From positions 1 to 64,000 of the forward strand of contig JAKVCY010000099.1 of the NCBI GenBank assembly GCA_022448425.1: a DNA stretch of 64,000 bases, written 5' to 3'. Below the pieces are notes generated by a model. It was not told where the DNA came from. It saw only the letters and a program-made list of their open reading frames with translations, and searched no databases. A program made the position numbers and the translations under genes. Below, one piece after another: positions 16,623 through 26,034 of the stretch (position 1 is its first letter; every line of letters starts with the position of its first letter). The DNA is from Thalassotalea sp. (GTDB lineage: Bacteria; Pseudomonadota; Gammaproteobacteria; Enterobacterales; Alteromonadaceae).

Positions 16623-16922
16623 CTAAATACGATAAGCGGGCAGATCCACGTGGTGAAGTTTAAGGCCATGTAATTGGATAACACCTTGAGCGCTTGATTC
16701 ACCATCGCCGCTAAATTCAAATTCAAAATCACTCTTAACGAAAATGCCATGTCGCTTGCTAAAACTCAGCTTCGCACTTTTTCGAGCGATTGAAATATAT
16801 TGGAGGCCTTGTTGTTTACAGTAACGCAAAGCTTGTAGACGAGCAGTTTCGGCAACTTTTCGCAGATAAATAAAATACCAAAATACTAAAAATATGCCTA
16901 AAAGGAGATAAATATCTGCCAT
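16623..16922 (-). CDS. DUF3301 family membrane protein
   Basis: This 99-residue protein has one N-terminal membrane helix (about 3-20, YLLLGIFLVFWYFIYL), a basic stretch around KVAETARLQALRYCKQQGLQYI, and a beta-rich C-terminal part ending GVIQLHGLKLHHVDLPAYRI. These are the usual DUF3301 features. It starts 3 bases after the DUF3549 stop, which implies translational coupling. The function is unknown. The pair is widespread in Alteromonadales and Vibrionales. Confidence 0.85.
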   Translation of the reverse strand: MADIYLLLGIFLVFWYFIYLRKVAETARLQALRYCKQQGLQYISIARKSAKLSFSKRHGIFVKSDFEFEFSGDGESSAQGVIQLHGLKLHHVDLPAYRI

Positions 16923-16925
16923 TTT

Positions 16926-17939
16926 CTATCCTGCTCTAAATAACTGCCCGATAGCACTTGCAAGTACCTCACTGCGCGTTTCACTGCGCATTGCAGCAAA
17001 TACATGAGGTCGTAGACTTGGAATTGCAACTAAATCTTTAAATATTCCAGCAAATAGTGCAAGTTCTTGTCTTTGAGCTAGCTGATCAAGTAGCTGTTCA
17101 AGCGTGCTGTCGTTTAGTGATAACCAACAGCGGCCACTTAATGTAATATAAACCTCATCAGATTGTTGGGTTGCTAACAGGTTAGTTACAAAGGCTTTAA
17201 CATGTGGGTGCTCAGCGCTTGAGGCTAGCGCACGAATCACATAAGGCAAGTTTTCAGAAGAAGCAGTTTCTGCCAATTCAACGAGTCGATTGATAAGGTT
17301 TAAAGGTAACACTTGGTTTTCTAGTGCCAAGCACAATGGTTGGAAAACTGGCTCTGGAAAGTGCGCGATATTCTTACACAAGTCTTCTGTAAGCTTGTTA
17401 TTGTCTAGTTTACAAACTAGATCACTAATTCCCTGAACACCAATTGCTTGCCAATCAGTCCATGGCATTTGCCCGCTAATGTATGACTGAAAGTGCTCGA
17501 AATGAATACTAGTATCAGCTTTCAGCTCATGACGAATAATGCTGTTAAATGCAGCTAATTTGTATTCTGCCGGCGTAAAGTGGTAAGGATTACTGTTTAG
17601 CAGTTCTTGTTGATGTTCACTAGGGTCGACAGTCAGGTCATTGCCTAACGCTTCGATAATGATAGCGATAAAGTGATTGCGAGCACCTTGATTCAGCAAG
17701 CCTCGCTCATCTAGCGGCAATTTAATAAACCAGATGTAAGGTGTTTTCTGACCTTTCTGCCAAAATGCAATGGCAAAGCTTGCATGCCCTTGCATCGGAA
17801 ATGGGTAGGGCATTTGGTTGTTTTCGACTTTATTAAAATCATCTTTTGAAATTTTGGTGATTTTTCTGCCAATGTCGTAAATGCGGAACTGAGTGTTCGA
17901 AAGCGCTAATAGCTCGGAAATAGTATCGATGCGATCCAT
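16926..17939 (-). CDS. DUF3549 family protein
   Basis: This 337-residue soluble protein opens with MDRIDTISELLALSNTQFRI and YDIGRKITKISKDDF, the typical DUF3549 N-terminus, and is otherwise helical and repeat-like in its second half (about 165-330). No catalytic motif or signal peptide is visible. It is translationally coupled to the DUF3301 gene downstream. Its divergent position opposite yqcC-truC suggests a shared regulatory region of about 115 bases. The function is unknown. Confidence 0.85.
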   Translation of the reverse strand: MDRIDTISELLALSNTQFRIYDIGRKITKISKDDFNKVENNQMPYPFPMQGHASFAIAFWQKGQKTPYIWFIKLPLDERGLLNQGARNHFIAIIIEALGNDLTVDPSEHQQELLNSNPYHFTPAEYKLAAFNSIIRHELKADTSIHFEHFQSYISGQMPWTDWQAIGVQGISDLVCKLDNNKLTEDLCKNIAHFPEPVFQPLCLALENQVLPLNLINRLVELAETASSENLPYVIRALASSAEHPHVKAFVTNLLATQQSDEVYITLSGRCWLSLNDSTLEQLLDQLAQRQELALFAGIFKDLVAIPSLRPHVFAAMRSETRSEVLASAIGQLFRAG

Positions 17940-18055
17940 TATTCTGTACTTATAAATCTGCTTATCAAGATGAAAAGGGGTCGAAATGTGCGCCTATTAT
18001 AAGCGATAATAGCGATACAACACTACGAGTATTTAAAGGCTGACCGTTAAGTCTA

Positions 18056-18454
18056 ATGAGCCATCGCATTTCCCTTATTTCACAACAATTAACCGAGCTA
18101 ACAGCGTTATTGAAAAAAGCTTCACTATGGTCAAATGAGCCCGTTAATGCTGAGCAACTTGCAAGTACACGGCCTTTTTGTATCGATACATTAAGGTTTG
18201 AACAGTGGCTGCAACATGTCTTTATCGTAAAAATGGAACAGCTCATTGAGCTTGGTATGCCGCTACCTTCTTCTATTGCGCTTTGCCCGATGGCAGAAGA
18301 AGCCTTTTCGGATCAAACTCCTTTCGTGAGTGAGCTTATTAATCTTATTGCAGACATTGACGAAGTAATCTCAGGTAAACGCTTGCAAACTAAATATCTC
18401 AGCACGGCAGATGTTAGTTCAAATAAAGGTACAGCAACTGGAGGCGAGAGCTAA
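18056..18454 (+). CDS. yqcC: YqcC family protein (DUF446)
   Basis: The 132-residue protein matches YqcC: a helical N-terminus (LTALLKKASLWSNEPV), the family signature around STRPFCIDTLRFEQWLQHVF, and LIELGMPLPSSIALCPMAEEAF. It overlaps truC by one base (TAATG), the arrangement expected for translational coupling. A regulatory or accessory role for TruC has been suggested only from linkage. It lies downstream of the csrB-like RNA, as in E. coli, although here other genes intervene. Confidence 0.9.
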   Translation: MSHRISLISQQLTELTALLKKASLWSNEPVNAEQLASTRPFCIDTLRFEQWLQHVFIVKMEQLIELGMPLPSSIALCPMAEEAFSDQTPFVSELINLIADIDEVISGKRLQTKYLSTADVSSNKGTATGGES

Positions 18455-19311
18455 TGGTCGATAGTAAACTTACGCCTGACCAGAGCGCGCAGAACCATTG
18501 TAGAAAGGAAGAAGAGACACAGGTTGAAGGGACACCGATCGAAGGGACTTGTACTGATGGGGCAACCGAATCAGATAAACCCGTGCTAAATATTCTCTAT
18601 CAAGATGAATACCTAGTCGCAGTCGATAAACCCGCTGGCCTATTTGTGCATAGAAGTTTTCTCGATAGGCATGAAAAGTATTTTGCGCTTCAACTCGTTC
18701 GTGACCAGGTTGGAAAATATGTTTATCCGCTACATCGATTAGATCGCCCAACAAGTGGTGTGTTGTTATTTGCGCTTGATGAAAATACTGCGCGAATCAT
18801 GAATGAGCAATTCGATGATCGCGCGATTAGCAAAACCTATTATGCATTGGTACGTGGTTTTCTTGATGGCGAGGGGGAGATAGATCACCCGTTAAAACCT
18901 AAACTGGATAAAATAGGGGATAAATACGCGAGTGAAGATAAGGCTCCCAAAGCTGCTCTTACACACTATCGAACTATCGCTCAAGGTATTATCGACAAGC
19001 CTTTGGGACGCTATCAAACAGTACGCTATTCATTAGTGAAGTTGTCTCCCAAAACGGGGCGTAGACATCAGATAAGACGCCACTTAGCACATATACGCTG
19101 TCCTATCATTGGTGACATAAATTACGGAGACAATAAGCAGAATCCGTTTTTCCATCAGGAGTTTGGTTTTAAGCGATTAATGCTATTTGCTCAATCGTTA
19201 ACTTTTAACCACCCGGTTACGAGTGAAAAAATTGAGATAAGCGCTAGTTTTGACGAGCAGTGGAAAACAGTTTTTACGCGCTTAAAGTGGCCTATGGAAC
19301 AATTGGATTAA
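18454..19311 (+). CDS. truC: tRNA pseudouridine(65) synthase TruC
   Basis: This 285-residue RluA-family enzyme has the catalytic motif HRLDRPTSGVLLF (catalytic Asp) and the C-terminal KTGRRHQIRRHLAH. It converts U65 of certain tRNAs to pseudouridine. An unusual polar, acidic extension of about 40 residues precedes the family start (LNILYQDEYLVAVDKPAGLFVH). The true start could therefore be later, but the one-base overlap with yqcC supports the given ATG. Confidence 0.9.
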   Translation: MVDSKLTPDQSAQNHCRKEEETQVEGTPIEGTCTDGATESDKPVLNILYQDEYLVAVDKPAGLFVHRSFLDRHEKYFALQLVRDQVGKYVYPLHRLDRPTSGVLLFALDENTARIMNEQFDDRAISKTYYALVRGFLDGEGEIDHPLKPKLDKIGDKYASEDKAPKAALTHYRTIAQGIIDKPLGRYQTVRYSLVKLSPKTGRRHQIRRHLAHIRCPIIGDINYGDNKQNPFFHQEFGFKRLMLFAQSLTFNHPVTSEKIEISASFDEQWKTVFTRLKWPMEQLD

Positions 19312-19351
19312 TGCACTTAATCGCCAGTTAAAAGAACTTCTGGTTTTGCGA

Positions 19352-19792
19352 TTATTCAACAGGTCCAGTCAAACGAACAAACTGAGTGTCGTAGGCTTGG
19401 TATAAAGCGTCAAGGTGAAGTGGGTTTTTTTCTGGTTGAGATGCTGCACGTTGAGTAGATGTTCTCTCACCCTTAATCATGACATAACCTACATGCGGCA
19501 CTTGTGCTGTTTTCACCTCGCCAAAGGCGTTTTTCAATGTGATTGCCTGAGTATGAGCGAACTGTTCCATTAAAATCTGGTCAGCAGGCGTAGGGCGCTT
19601 GAGTAAGCTTATCAACAAGGCAGTGTCATTAGTCAGCGGCTTCCTATAATCGCTATCACTCTTGTATCCGTAGCCATTGTCATTCAGTTTCTGGTGACTG
19701 TACTGGCCAGTGCTGTTACAAGCACTTAGTAATAACAAAAATAATAGACTGATAATGGTTTGTAGTTTCATCTTGGTTAACTGCTTTTTCAC
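19352..19792 (-). CDS. Small envelope lipoprotein of unknown function
   Basis: The 146-residue precursor has a basic N-terminus, a hydrophobic segment and a lipobox LLSAC (Cys25), so it should be lipid-anchored. The mature part starts with a Gln/Asn/Tyr/Gly-rich linker and contains no family motif that I recognise. The second Met (MKLQTIIS) is an equally possible start. It converges on truC with about 40 bases between. Confidence 0.75.
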   Translation of the reverse strand: MKKQLTKMKLQTIISLLFLLLLSACNSTGQYSHQKLNDNGYGYKSDSDYRKPLTNDTALLISLLKRPTPADQILMEQFAHTQAITLKNAFGEVKTAQVPHVGYVMIKGERTSTQRAASQPEKNPLHLDALYQAYDTQFVRLTGPVE

Positions 19793-19997
19793 TGCGATTA
19801 ACCTGATTCAGCAAGCCCTGTACCAAAGGCGTTTTTGACACTCGCTAGAACTAAAGTGATTTGGCTTAAGTTATTAATTATTCGTCAATTAATACCTAGT
19901 TAAATTTTGTATTTTATTTTCTAAGGGCGATAAAAAAGCGCTAATGTTAGACGACTAAACAAGCTTGCTTTTTAGTGTCAAAAAATTAACGCTTCAT

Positions 19998-20379
19998 TTA
20001 GGGGCTGTTGATCTTTCAGGGATAAATTTTGTTCGAATTAAATGCATTTTTATCGAGGCACTAGTGATATGCATAGTCATTCTACGCACAGAGTAAGTAC
20101 CGATTATTATGCTCCTGCATAATCTTAGTACCTGCAACCATGCAGGCATCAATGAGAAAAATGCATTTAAACGAATCCCTTTTACTACATACTTAGGACA
20201 GCATTCATGACGTCTTTCTACTGCGTTGCCCTACAAGGATGTAGGGTAAGGTGACTTTGCAGGAGCACAAAGTCTTTATTGCTTACTTATCTAGAATAAC
20301 CACACGACATAAGCGCTGCCTTGTATGAAGACATCATAAATTGCTGCAAAAATAGCCTCGAAAGATCTACAGACCCTAA
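19998..20379 (+). repeat. MITE-like non-coding repeat, copy 2
   Basis: This 382-bp copy lies in the opposite orientation to the element at 5277-5645. Its ends are TTAGGGGCTGTTGATCTTTC (19,998-20,017) and the complement of TTAGGGTCTGTAGATCTTTC (20,360-20,379), i.e. imperfect inverted repeats of about 20 bases, better preserved in length than in copy 1. The internal hairpins (ATTATGC/GCATAAT and CCCTACA/TGTAGGG) are conserved while the flanking sequence has drifted. There is no coding capacity. It lies in the 670-base gap between the small lipoprotein and dapD; I see nothing else in that gap. Confidence 0.8.
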
Positions 20380-20463
20380 TTTTTAGTGGGAATTCACAGC
20401 AAATTAGTGGCTAAACTTGCCGTGAATATTCAGAATCAGAAGGCTAAGTGCTAAATAAGTTGC

Positions 20464-21294
20464 TTACTCTTCAGAAACTGAACGTAACAAGGCGTTAATT
20501 CCAACTTTAGCACGTGTCTTAGCATCAACCTTTTTCACAATGATTGCTGCATACAAACTATAAGTGCCACACTTTGAGGGCAAGTTACCAGGAACAACTA
20601 CGCTACCCGCTGGAACACGACCGTAGTGTGTTTCACCTGTTTCACGGTCAAAGATTCGTGTGCTTTGGCCGATATATACACCCATTGAAATAACAGCACC
20701 TTCTTCAACGACAACGCCTTCAACAATCTCTGAACGAGCGCCGATGAAACAGTTATCTTCTATAATAGTTGGGCCTGCTTGCAATGGTTCTAGCACACCA
20801 CCAATGCCAACGCCGCCAGATAGATGAACATTCTTACCAATTTGCGCACACGAACCAACGGTCGCCCATGTATCAACCATGGTACCTTCGTCAACGTATG
20901 CGCCTATGTTCACGTAGCTTGGCATAACAACGACATTCTTCCCTACGTAACTGCCAGTACGCACTGTCGCTGGTGGTACAACGCGCACGCCATCAGCCTC
21001 AAACATGCCCTGCGTATAGTTACTGTACTTTAATGGAACTTTGTCGAAGAACTTGCTTTCAGCGCCATCGATAATTTCATTGTCCCAAATGCGGAAGCTA
21101 AGTAATACCGCTTTCTTAAGCCATTGATGAACAACCCACTCGCCAGCTACTTTTTCTGCCACGCGTGCTGAACCATTGTTTAGTGCATCTAACGCTTCGA
21201 GTACCGCATTTTTTATTTCAGGCGATACCGTTGAAGGAGTAATTGACATTCTGTCTTCGAATGCCTGTTCAATAGTTGCTTGTATGTTTGACAT
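20464..21294 (-). CDS. dapD: 2,3,4,5-tetrahydropyridine-2,6-dicarboxylate N-succinyltransferase
   Basis: This 276-residue DapD transfers succinyl from succinyl-CoA to tetrahydrodipicolinate in the lysine/diaminopimelate pathway, supplying peptidoglycan and lysine. It shows a helical N-terminal domain, then a left-handed beta-helix with hexapeptide repeats ([40 protein letters not shown]) and the C-terminal [14 protein letters not shown]. The length equals the family norm. It is the last gene of the map-glnD-dapD set on the minus strand. Confidence 0.96.
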   Translation of the reverse strand: MSNIQATIEQAFEDRMSITPSTVSPEIKNAVLEALDALNNGSARVAEKVAGEWVVHQWLKKAVLLSFRIWDNEIIDGAESKFFDKVPLKYSNYTQGMFEADGVRVVPPATVRTGSYVGKNVVVMPSYVNIGAYVDEGTMVDTWATVGSCAQIGKNVHLSGGVGIGGVLEPLQAGPTIIEDNCFIGARSEIVEGVVVEEGAVISMGVYIGQSTRIFDRETGETHYGRVPAGSVVVPGNLPSKCGTYSLYAAIIVKKVDAKTRAKVGINALLRSVSEE

Positions 21295-21315
21295 GTTATT
21301 TCCTAATGCTTTGGG

Positions 21316-23940
21316 TTAGCCGATATCGTCACAAAGACGTTCGCTTAATATTGTTTGTTCTTCCGCTGTTAATGCATGGCCTTCACCATTTGACACAGTG
21401 AACATATCTTCAACACGCTCGCCAAAGGTCGTGATTTTAGCGGTATGAATATTTAATTTCAGGTCTTGGAATACTTGAGCAAAGCTCGCTAACAAGCCCG
21501 GTCTATCAGCAGACACGATTTCTAGCATGGTCGAAGTATTATCTTCAGTTTCAATAAAACTAACTTGTGTCTTGATGTTAAATGTTTGTAGACGTTTTGA
21601 AACAGGCTGAACGCCAATGGTTAATAACTCTGGTTGGCTCAAGTGATAACAAAGCGTATCTGCGATATCTGCTAAGCGATACTCATCTGTGATCGCTTTG
21701 TTTTTCTGATCGAGAACGACGAAGGTGTTCACCGTATAACCTGTGTTACTGGTAATGATTTTTGCATCGTGAATCGACAACATTTTTTTTCCAAGGACAG
21801 ACACTGTATTGGCGAAGATGTTTGCTCGCTCTTTAGTGAAAACAAAGACTTCAGTACCACCACGATAAGGTTTAGGGCTAACGAGTACCAATGGCTTAGT
21901 TCTGTCATGGTTTAAAATATGTCGGCTGTGCCAAGAAATTTGCTCTGGCGAGTATCGTAAGAAGTAATCTTCTCCGAACTCTTGCCATAAGGTTTCTACA
22001 GCTGAGAGCTCAATCTCACGTTCTTGCAATAATAGTTGCGCTTGTTCACGGTTTTCTCTAATCTTGTCACTAAGATCAACTGGTTTTTCAAGGCCTCGTC
22101 TAAAGGCACGCTTCGTGGCGTGGTAAAGCTCTTCAAGTAGGTTTGCCTTCCAGCTGTTCCATAAGCTCTCATTCGTCGCGCGCATATCTGCGACGGTTAG
22201 ACAATACAAGTAATCTAAGTGGGCCTCATCGCGAACAATCTCACCAAACTGCTTGATGACATCTGGATCGGAAATGTCGCGTCGCTGCGCAGTTGCTGAC
22301 ATTAGTAAATGCTGCTGCACCAGCCAAGCGATCATACGACCATCGTGGTCATTGATGTTGTGCATCTTAGCAAAGTTTAGCGCATCTACTGCGCCGAGCT
22401 CGGCATGATCGCCACCACGGCCTTTTGCGATATCATGGAAAATACCAGCAAGGTAAAGCACTTCAGGTTTACGAATTCGCTGCACGATTTTACTACATAG
22501 CGGAAATTCGTGATTGTGCTCAGGTTGGCTGAAGCGGTAGAGGTTTTTAATTAAACGATAGCTGTGTTCGTCTACTGAGTAGGCATGGAACAAGTCAAAC
22601 TGCATTTGACCGACAATTGAACGCCACTCTGGAAGATAAGCTCCAAGAATGCTGTGACGGTGCATTAAGCTGAACGCTAGGCCAAGACCTCGAGGATGCT
22701 TAACGATTTCAATGAAGATGCGTCGACTCGCTTCATAGTCGTTCAAACGGGATACTAAACGGCGGCGTGCATTACGCAAGATACGTAATGTTTCTGAGTG
22801 CAGACCTTTAACTTCAGGATGCTGCGCTATAACCAAAAACATTTCCATGATTTTGACTGAGCGCATGAATAAACGACTGTTGTGGACTTTGATTAAGCCA
22901 CCGACAACATAAAAATCTTTGTTTATCTCAACAACAGTGTGTTCACTATCTTTGTTTAGAATCTCTTGTTCGAAGTGTTGCAGTAACATTTTGTTGAGCT
23001 CTGCAATTCGAGCAATAATGCGGAAAAAGCGCTTCATCATGCGCTCTACAGCAAATTTACCTTCATCACCAAAGCCAAGCATCTTAGCAACGTCTGCTTG
23101 AAAGTCGAAAAGTAAACGGTTTTCACTTCGACCAGCTACTTGATGCAGGGCAAAGCGCATACGCCATAAATAATCCTGACACTCATTGAGTTCGGCAAAT
23201 TCATTTTGGGTGAGGTATTTGTGTGCCACTAACTCTTCGAGAGAATTCGCCATAAAATGACGCTTGGCAACCCAACCTATGGTCTGAATATCTCTTAAAC
23301 CACCAGGGTTCGCTTTTAAGTTTGGTTCAAGCGTGTAAGAAGCACCGTGATATTGTTGGTGGCGCTTCATTTGCTCGTCGCGTTTAGCGATAAAGAACTT
23401 TTGCGACGTCCAGAAAACATCTTCCTGCAAGAGCGGTTGCAATTGGCCAGCTAATGCTGGATTACCTGCGATCAATCGCATTTCCATTAGATTAGTGGCA
23501 ATAGTAACGTCGTTTACGGCTTGCTTTAAGCATTCCTTAACGTCCCTAACGCTGTGGCCAATATCAAGCTTTACATCCCATAACTGGGTGATAAAAGCAC
23601 CAAGCTTTTCTTCAAGATCCGATTCGATGTCAGCCTGTGTTAGCAATAAAATATCGACATCTGAGTGAGGGTGAAGTTCGCCGCGGCCAAATCCACCAAC
23701 GGCGATAAGGCTCACCTGATATTCATCAAGCTGATGTTGAACCCAAAGCTTGGCAAGCAAGTGATCAACGTAGGTGGCTCGTGCTCTAACTATGAGCTCC
23801 ATGTCCTCTTCGTTGAAGACTGAAAGCTGCCACTCGTTAAACGCTTGGCTAAGCTTACATATTTCAGCGCTACTGATATTCGGAGAGCTGACACAAAAAG
23901 GGTCAATAAAGTGACTGGGTATGAAGTTGTTGTTTTCCAC
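21316..23940 (-). CDS. glnD: Bifunctional [protein-PII] uridylyltransferase / uridylyl-removing enzyme
   Basis: This 874-residue GlnD is the glutamine sensor that uridylylates or de-uridylylates the PII protein, setting nitrogen metabolism. Domains in order are the nucleotidyltransferase with [19 protein letters not shown] (82-100), a linker, the HD hydrolase around [16 protein letters not shown] (about 510-525), and two C-terminal ACT domains (about 700-780 and 805-874) that bind glutamine. It is full length. dapD follows 21 bases downstream and map lies 67 bases upstream, the common gammaproteobacterial order. Confidence 0.96.
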   Translation of the reverse strand: MENNNFIPSHFIDPFCVSSPNISSAEICKLSQAFNEWQLSVFNEEDMELIVRARATYVDHLLAKLWVQHQLDEYQVSLIAVGGFGRGELHPHSDVDILLLTQADIESDLEEKLGAFITQLWDVKLDIGHSVRDVKECLKQAVNDVTIATNLMEMRLIAGNPALAGQLQPLLQEDVFWTSQKFFIAKRDEQMKRHQQYHGASYTLEPNLKANPGGLRDIQTIGWVAKRHFMANSLEELVAHKYLTQNEFAELNECQDYLWRMRFALHQVAGRSENRLLFDFQADVAKMLGFGDEGKFAVERMMKRFFRIIARIAELNKMLLQHFEQEILNKDSEHTVVEINKDFYVVGGLIKVHNSRLFMRSVKIMEMFLVIAQHPEVKGLHSETLRILRNARRRLVSRLNDYEASRRIFIEIVKHPRGLGLAFSLMHRHSILGAYLPEWRSIVGQMQFDLFHAYSVDEHSYRLIKNLYRFSQPEHNHEFPLCSKIVQRIRKPEVLYLAGIFHDIAKGRGGDHAELGAVDALNFAKMHNINDHDGRMIAWLVQQHLLMSATAQRRDISDPDVIKQFGEIVRDEAHLDYLYCLTVADMRATNESLWNSWKANLLEELYHATKRAFRRGLEKPVDLSDKIRENREQAQLLLQEREIELSAVETLWQEFGEDYFLRYSPEQISWHSRHILNHDRTKPLVLVSPKPYRGGTEVFVFTKERANIFANTVSVLGKKMLSIHDAKIITSNTGYTVNTFVVLDQKNKAITDEYRLADIADTLCYHLSQPELLTIGVQPVSKRLQTFNIKTQVSFIETEDNTSTMLEIVSADRPGLLASFAQVFQDLKLNIHTAKITTFGERVEDMFTVSNGEGHALTAEEQTILSERLCDDIG

Positions 23941-24007
23941 AGCGATAAAGCTCTTTGTTTAGGATGAAAGCTGCTAAGTTTGTCGCTCGCGGCTATAGAG
24001 GCCGTAA

Positions 24008-24793
24008 TTAGTTATTCAGCATACGAGGAATGGTGTCGTCACTGCGCAGTGTTAAGATTTCACAACCCGTTTTGGTCACCAGAATTGTATGTTCCCACTG
24101 AGCTGACTTTTTACCGTCAACGGTGTAAACCGTCCAGTTGTCTTCTTTATCAAGTAGAGTGCCAGCTTTACCCATGTTGATCATAGGTTCAACGGTAAAA
24201 CACATACCTTCTTGGATCTTCGTTCTGTCGTTGTTCTTGTAATGAACAATTTGTGGCTCTTCATGAAAAGTGCTGCCAATGCCATGGCCACAGTATTCTT
24301 TCACAATGCCAAAACGGCCAGATTTTTTGATGAACTTGTTAATAGCCGTGCCAATCTCACCAAAGGTGTTGCCCGGTTTTACTTTTTTAAGGCCGGTGTA
24401 AAGCGCTTCTTGCGTGATGCGGCATAAACGGCGGTCTTCTGGAGATACATCACCTACCATAAACATTTTACTGGTATCGCCGTGGTAGCCATCGACGATA
24501 ACTGTCACGTCAATGTTAATGATGTCGCCATCTTTCAGTGCTACGTCATCAGGAATACCGTGACAAACTACGTGATTGACAGAAGTACAGATAGACTTTG
24601 GAAATCCGTGGTAGTTAAGAGGCGCAGAAATAGCGCCTGCTTGCTCGGTGTAATCTGCACAAATTGTATTTAACTCGTCAGTCGTTACCCCAGCCTTTAC
24701 ATGAGGCTCAATCATCTCTAATACGTCAGCGGCTAAAAGGCCTGCAGCACGCATTTTTTCCATTTCTTCCTGACTTTTAATAGGGATCGTCAT
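24008..24793 (-). CDS. map: Methionine aminopeptidase, type I
   Basis: This 261-residue enzyme removes the initiator methionine from nascent proteins. The dinuclear metal ligands are in place (D95, D106, H170, E202, E234), with the substrate-positioning H78 in VVCHG. No N-terminal zinc-finger extension is present, consistent with type Ia. It heads the map-glnD-dapD unit and is transcribed away from rpsB, as in E. coli and relatives. Confidence 0.96.
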   Translation of the reverse strand: MTIPIKSQEEMEKMRAAGLLAADVLEMIEPHVKAGVTTDELNTICADYTEQAGAISAPLNYHGFPKSICTSVNHVVCHGIPDDVALKDGDIINIDVTVIVDGYHGDTSKMFMVGDVSPEDRRLCRITQEALYTGLKKVKPGNTFGEIGTAINKFIKKSGRFGIVKEYCGHGIGSTFHEEPQIVHYKNNDRTKIQEGMCFTVEPMINMGKAGTLLDKEDNWTVYTVDGKKSAQWEHTILVTKTGCEILTLRSDDTIPRMLNN

Positions 24794-25109
24794 TTAGTGC
24801 TCAATTCAATTTCAAAAAGTTAGTCGCTATTTTACATATTTTTGTGGGCTTGCCCAATTATAGCTATAAATATTGTTACGCAATGAAGCGCCAAATTGAT
24901 CTTGGGTTGGTATAACTAATTCAAGGTGCGAATCGAGTTGGTTAATGGGCTTGTTTGTGGGGAAGTAAAGCCATTAAGACTAAAAGAAAATAGAAGAATG
25001 TGAATATTAAAGGTATTTATCGCGCCATTAATTTGTTGATTGAACTATCGAATGACGCGATAAACGTTACTTTAGCGCAGAGTAACCTATGTTAGTTGAC
25101 TAACAGAAC
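24794..25109. other. Intergenic region with two tandem hairpins
   Basis: This 316-base gap lies between map and the DsbA-like gene, both on the minus strand. It holds TTTATCGCG/CGCGATAAA (25,016-25,024 and 25,056-25,064, 31-base loop) and GTTACT/AGTAAC (25,066-25,071 and 25,081-25,086). They sit just downstream of the DsbA-like gene and may act as terminators or mRNA 3' stabilisers. The map promoter presumably lies nearer 24,800-24,900. I see no gene. Confidence 0.5.
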
Positions 25110-25712
25110 CTAATTTATCTCTTTATTAATAGCATCGACAATCGCTACTGGCTCTAGTAAGTACAGATTGTGGTTGAGCAATACTAGGTCGTCATTGTGT
25201 GCCAGCAACAATGCCGGAATATGACGCGTTCCGATAATCTCCTGTATTTCTTCAATGTCTGCCATGTTAAATTCCGCATCTTTAGATAACTTTTCAGATT
25301 GTAAACACTTAGCTGGCGGTGTTAAGCGAAGCGACTTTACGATGCCTGCAACATCGTCTGCAGTTACAAGTGGATTACCTTCAACAAAATGTGCCCGTTG
25401 AAATGCTTCTAAAATAGTGAGTGACTTCTCAGGGCATTTACTTTGTGACCATGCCATTAAATTAGCACCCAGCGTACTGTCTTTATTTTCATTTAACTTA
25501 CCTAAGTAAGCTTTATTAAATTTGATACCGCTTAAGTCTGTTACTGTGTCAGTTGTTTTCTTATCAACGCCATTGTCGCCATCATAAAGCCCGCAGTGTA
25601 AGTAGTGCACTTTTACATTGGGTAATTGCTTTTCAATGGCGGCTACAAGAGGTGTTGCTGCATAGCTCCACGGACAGTGGGAGTCGTAAATAAAATAAAC
25701 TTGAGTTGACAT
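25110..25712 (-). CDS. DsbA/FrnE-like thioredoxin-fold protein
   Basis: This 200-residue cytoplasmic protein (no signal peptide) begins VYFIYDSHCPWSYAATPLVA, a thioredoxin-fold active site C13-P-W-S16 in which the second cysteine is replaced by serine. A cis-proline loop (TRHIPALLL) follows near residue 165. Such CPWS proteins cannot do ordinary disulphide exchange alone and may act as isomerase- or glutathione-transferase-like proteins. The family is close to DsbA oxidoreductase/2-hydroxychromene-2-carboxylate isomerase. The substrate is unknown. Confidence 0.8.
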   Translation of the reverse strand: MSTQVYFIYDSHCPWSYAATPLVAAIEKQLPNVKVHYLHCGLYDGDNGVDKKTTDTVTDLSGIKFNKAYLGKLNENKDSTLGANLMAWSQSKCPEKSLTILEAFQRAHFVEGNPLVTADDVAGIVKSLRLTPPAKCLQSEKLSKDAEFNMADIEEIQEIIGTRHIPALLLAHNDDLVLLNHNLYLLEPVAIVDAINKEIN

Positions 25713-25791
25713 AAATGCTTAGGTTCCAAAATGGATGCTAGATAATGGCTTTTATTTTAACCGCCTCTGGCCAATAAACATAGATAAAAAT

Positions 25792-25830
25792 GTGGTTATT
25801 TGACGGGGATTATGATATAAAATGCGCCGC
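25792..25830 (+). promoter_or_regulatory. Likely rpsB-tsf promoter
   Basis: TATAAA at 25,816-25,821, followed by the GC-rich GCGCCGC, looks like a sigma-70 -10 element with a stringently controlled discriminator, as expected for a ribosomal protein operon. The -35 element is not clear (a TTGACG at 25,800-25,805 is too close). The call rests on the -10, the discriminator and the position. Confidence 0.5.
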
Positions 25831-25891
25831 TTGAATTGCGTCTGTACATTGTTTGTCAATCGTTCAACGCGTCAAGCAAAATAACTTAGTC

Positions 25892-25920
25892 GTGTAATTT
25901 ATTGATAAATTACACATTTT
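25892..25920 (+). promoter_or_regulatory. Stem-loop in the rpsB leader
   Basis: GTGTAATTTA-TTGA-TAAATTACAC (25,892-25,915) is a perfect 10-bp stem with a tetraloop, followed by ATTTT. It lies in the transcribed leader of rpsB and resembles a weak attenuator. Confidence 0.6.
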
Positions 25921-25929
25921 ATAAATTCA

Positions 25930-26034
25930 CATACATCTTGCGAAGATATGCCGGGGTGCTCCAAGTGCGACAATCGCGCTGATATGAGTCGTGCATATTG
26001 GATGTATGGACGCTTAACCCCAAGAGGAAAAATT
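25930..26034 (+). promoter_or_regulatory. rpsB 5' leader, candidate S2 autoregulatory RNA
   Basis: The roughly 100 bases before rpsB include GATATGCCGGGGTGCTCC and repeated short complementary pieces. In gammaproteobacteria the rpsB leader (called t44/tff in E. coli) is a conserved structured RNA through which ribosomal protein S2 represses its own operon. The GGGGTGCT element is reminiscent of that leader. The frame of rpsB is open through this part, but the codons look like structured RNA rather than an S2 extension. This is inferred, not demonstrated. Confidence 0.5.

Noticed and set aside
25948-26034. Upstream in-frame extension of rpsB giving an S2 protein 29 residues longer
   Set aside because: The extension has no counterpart in S2 proteins, and the ATG at 26,035 has a good AAGAGGA ribosome site. 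The extra part coincides with a structured leader.
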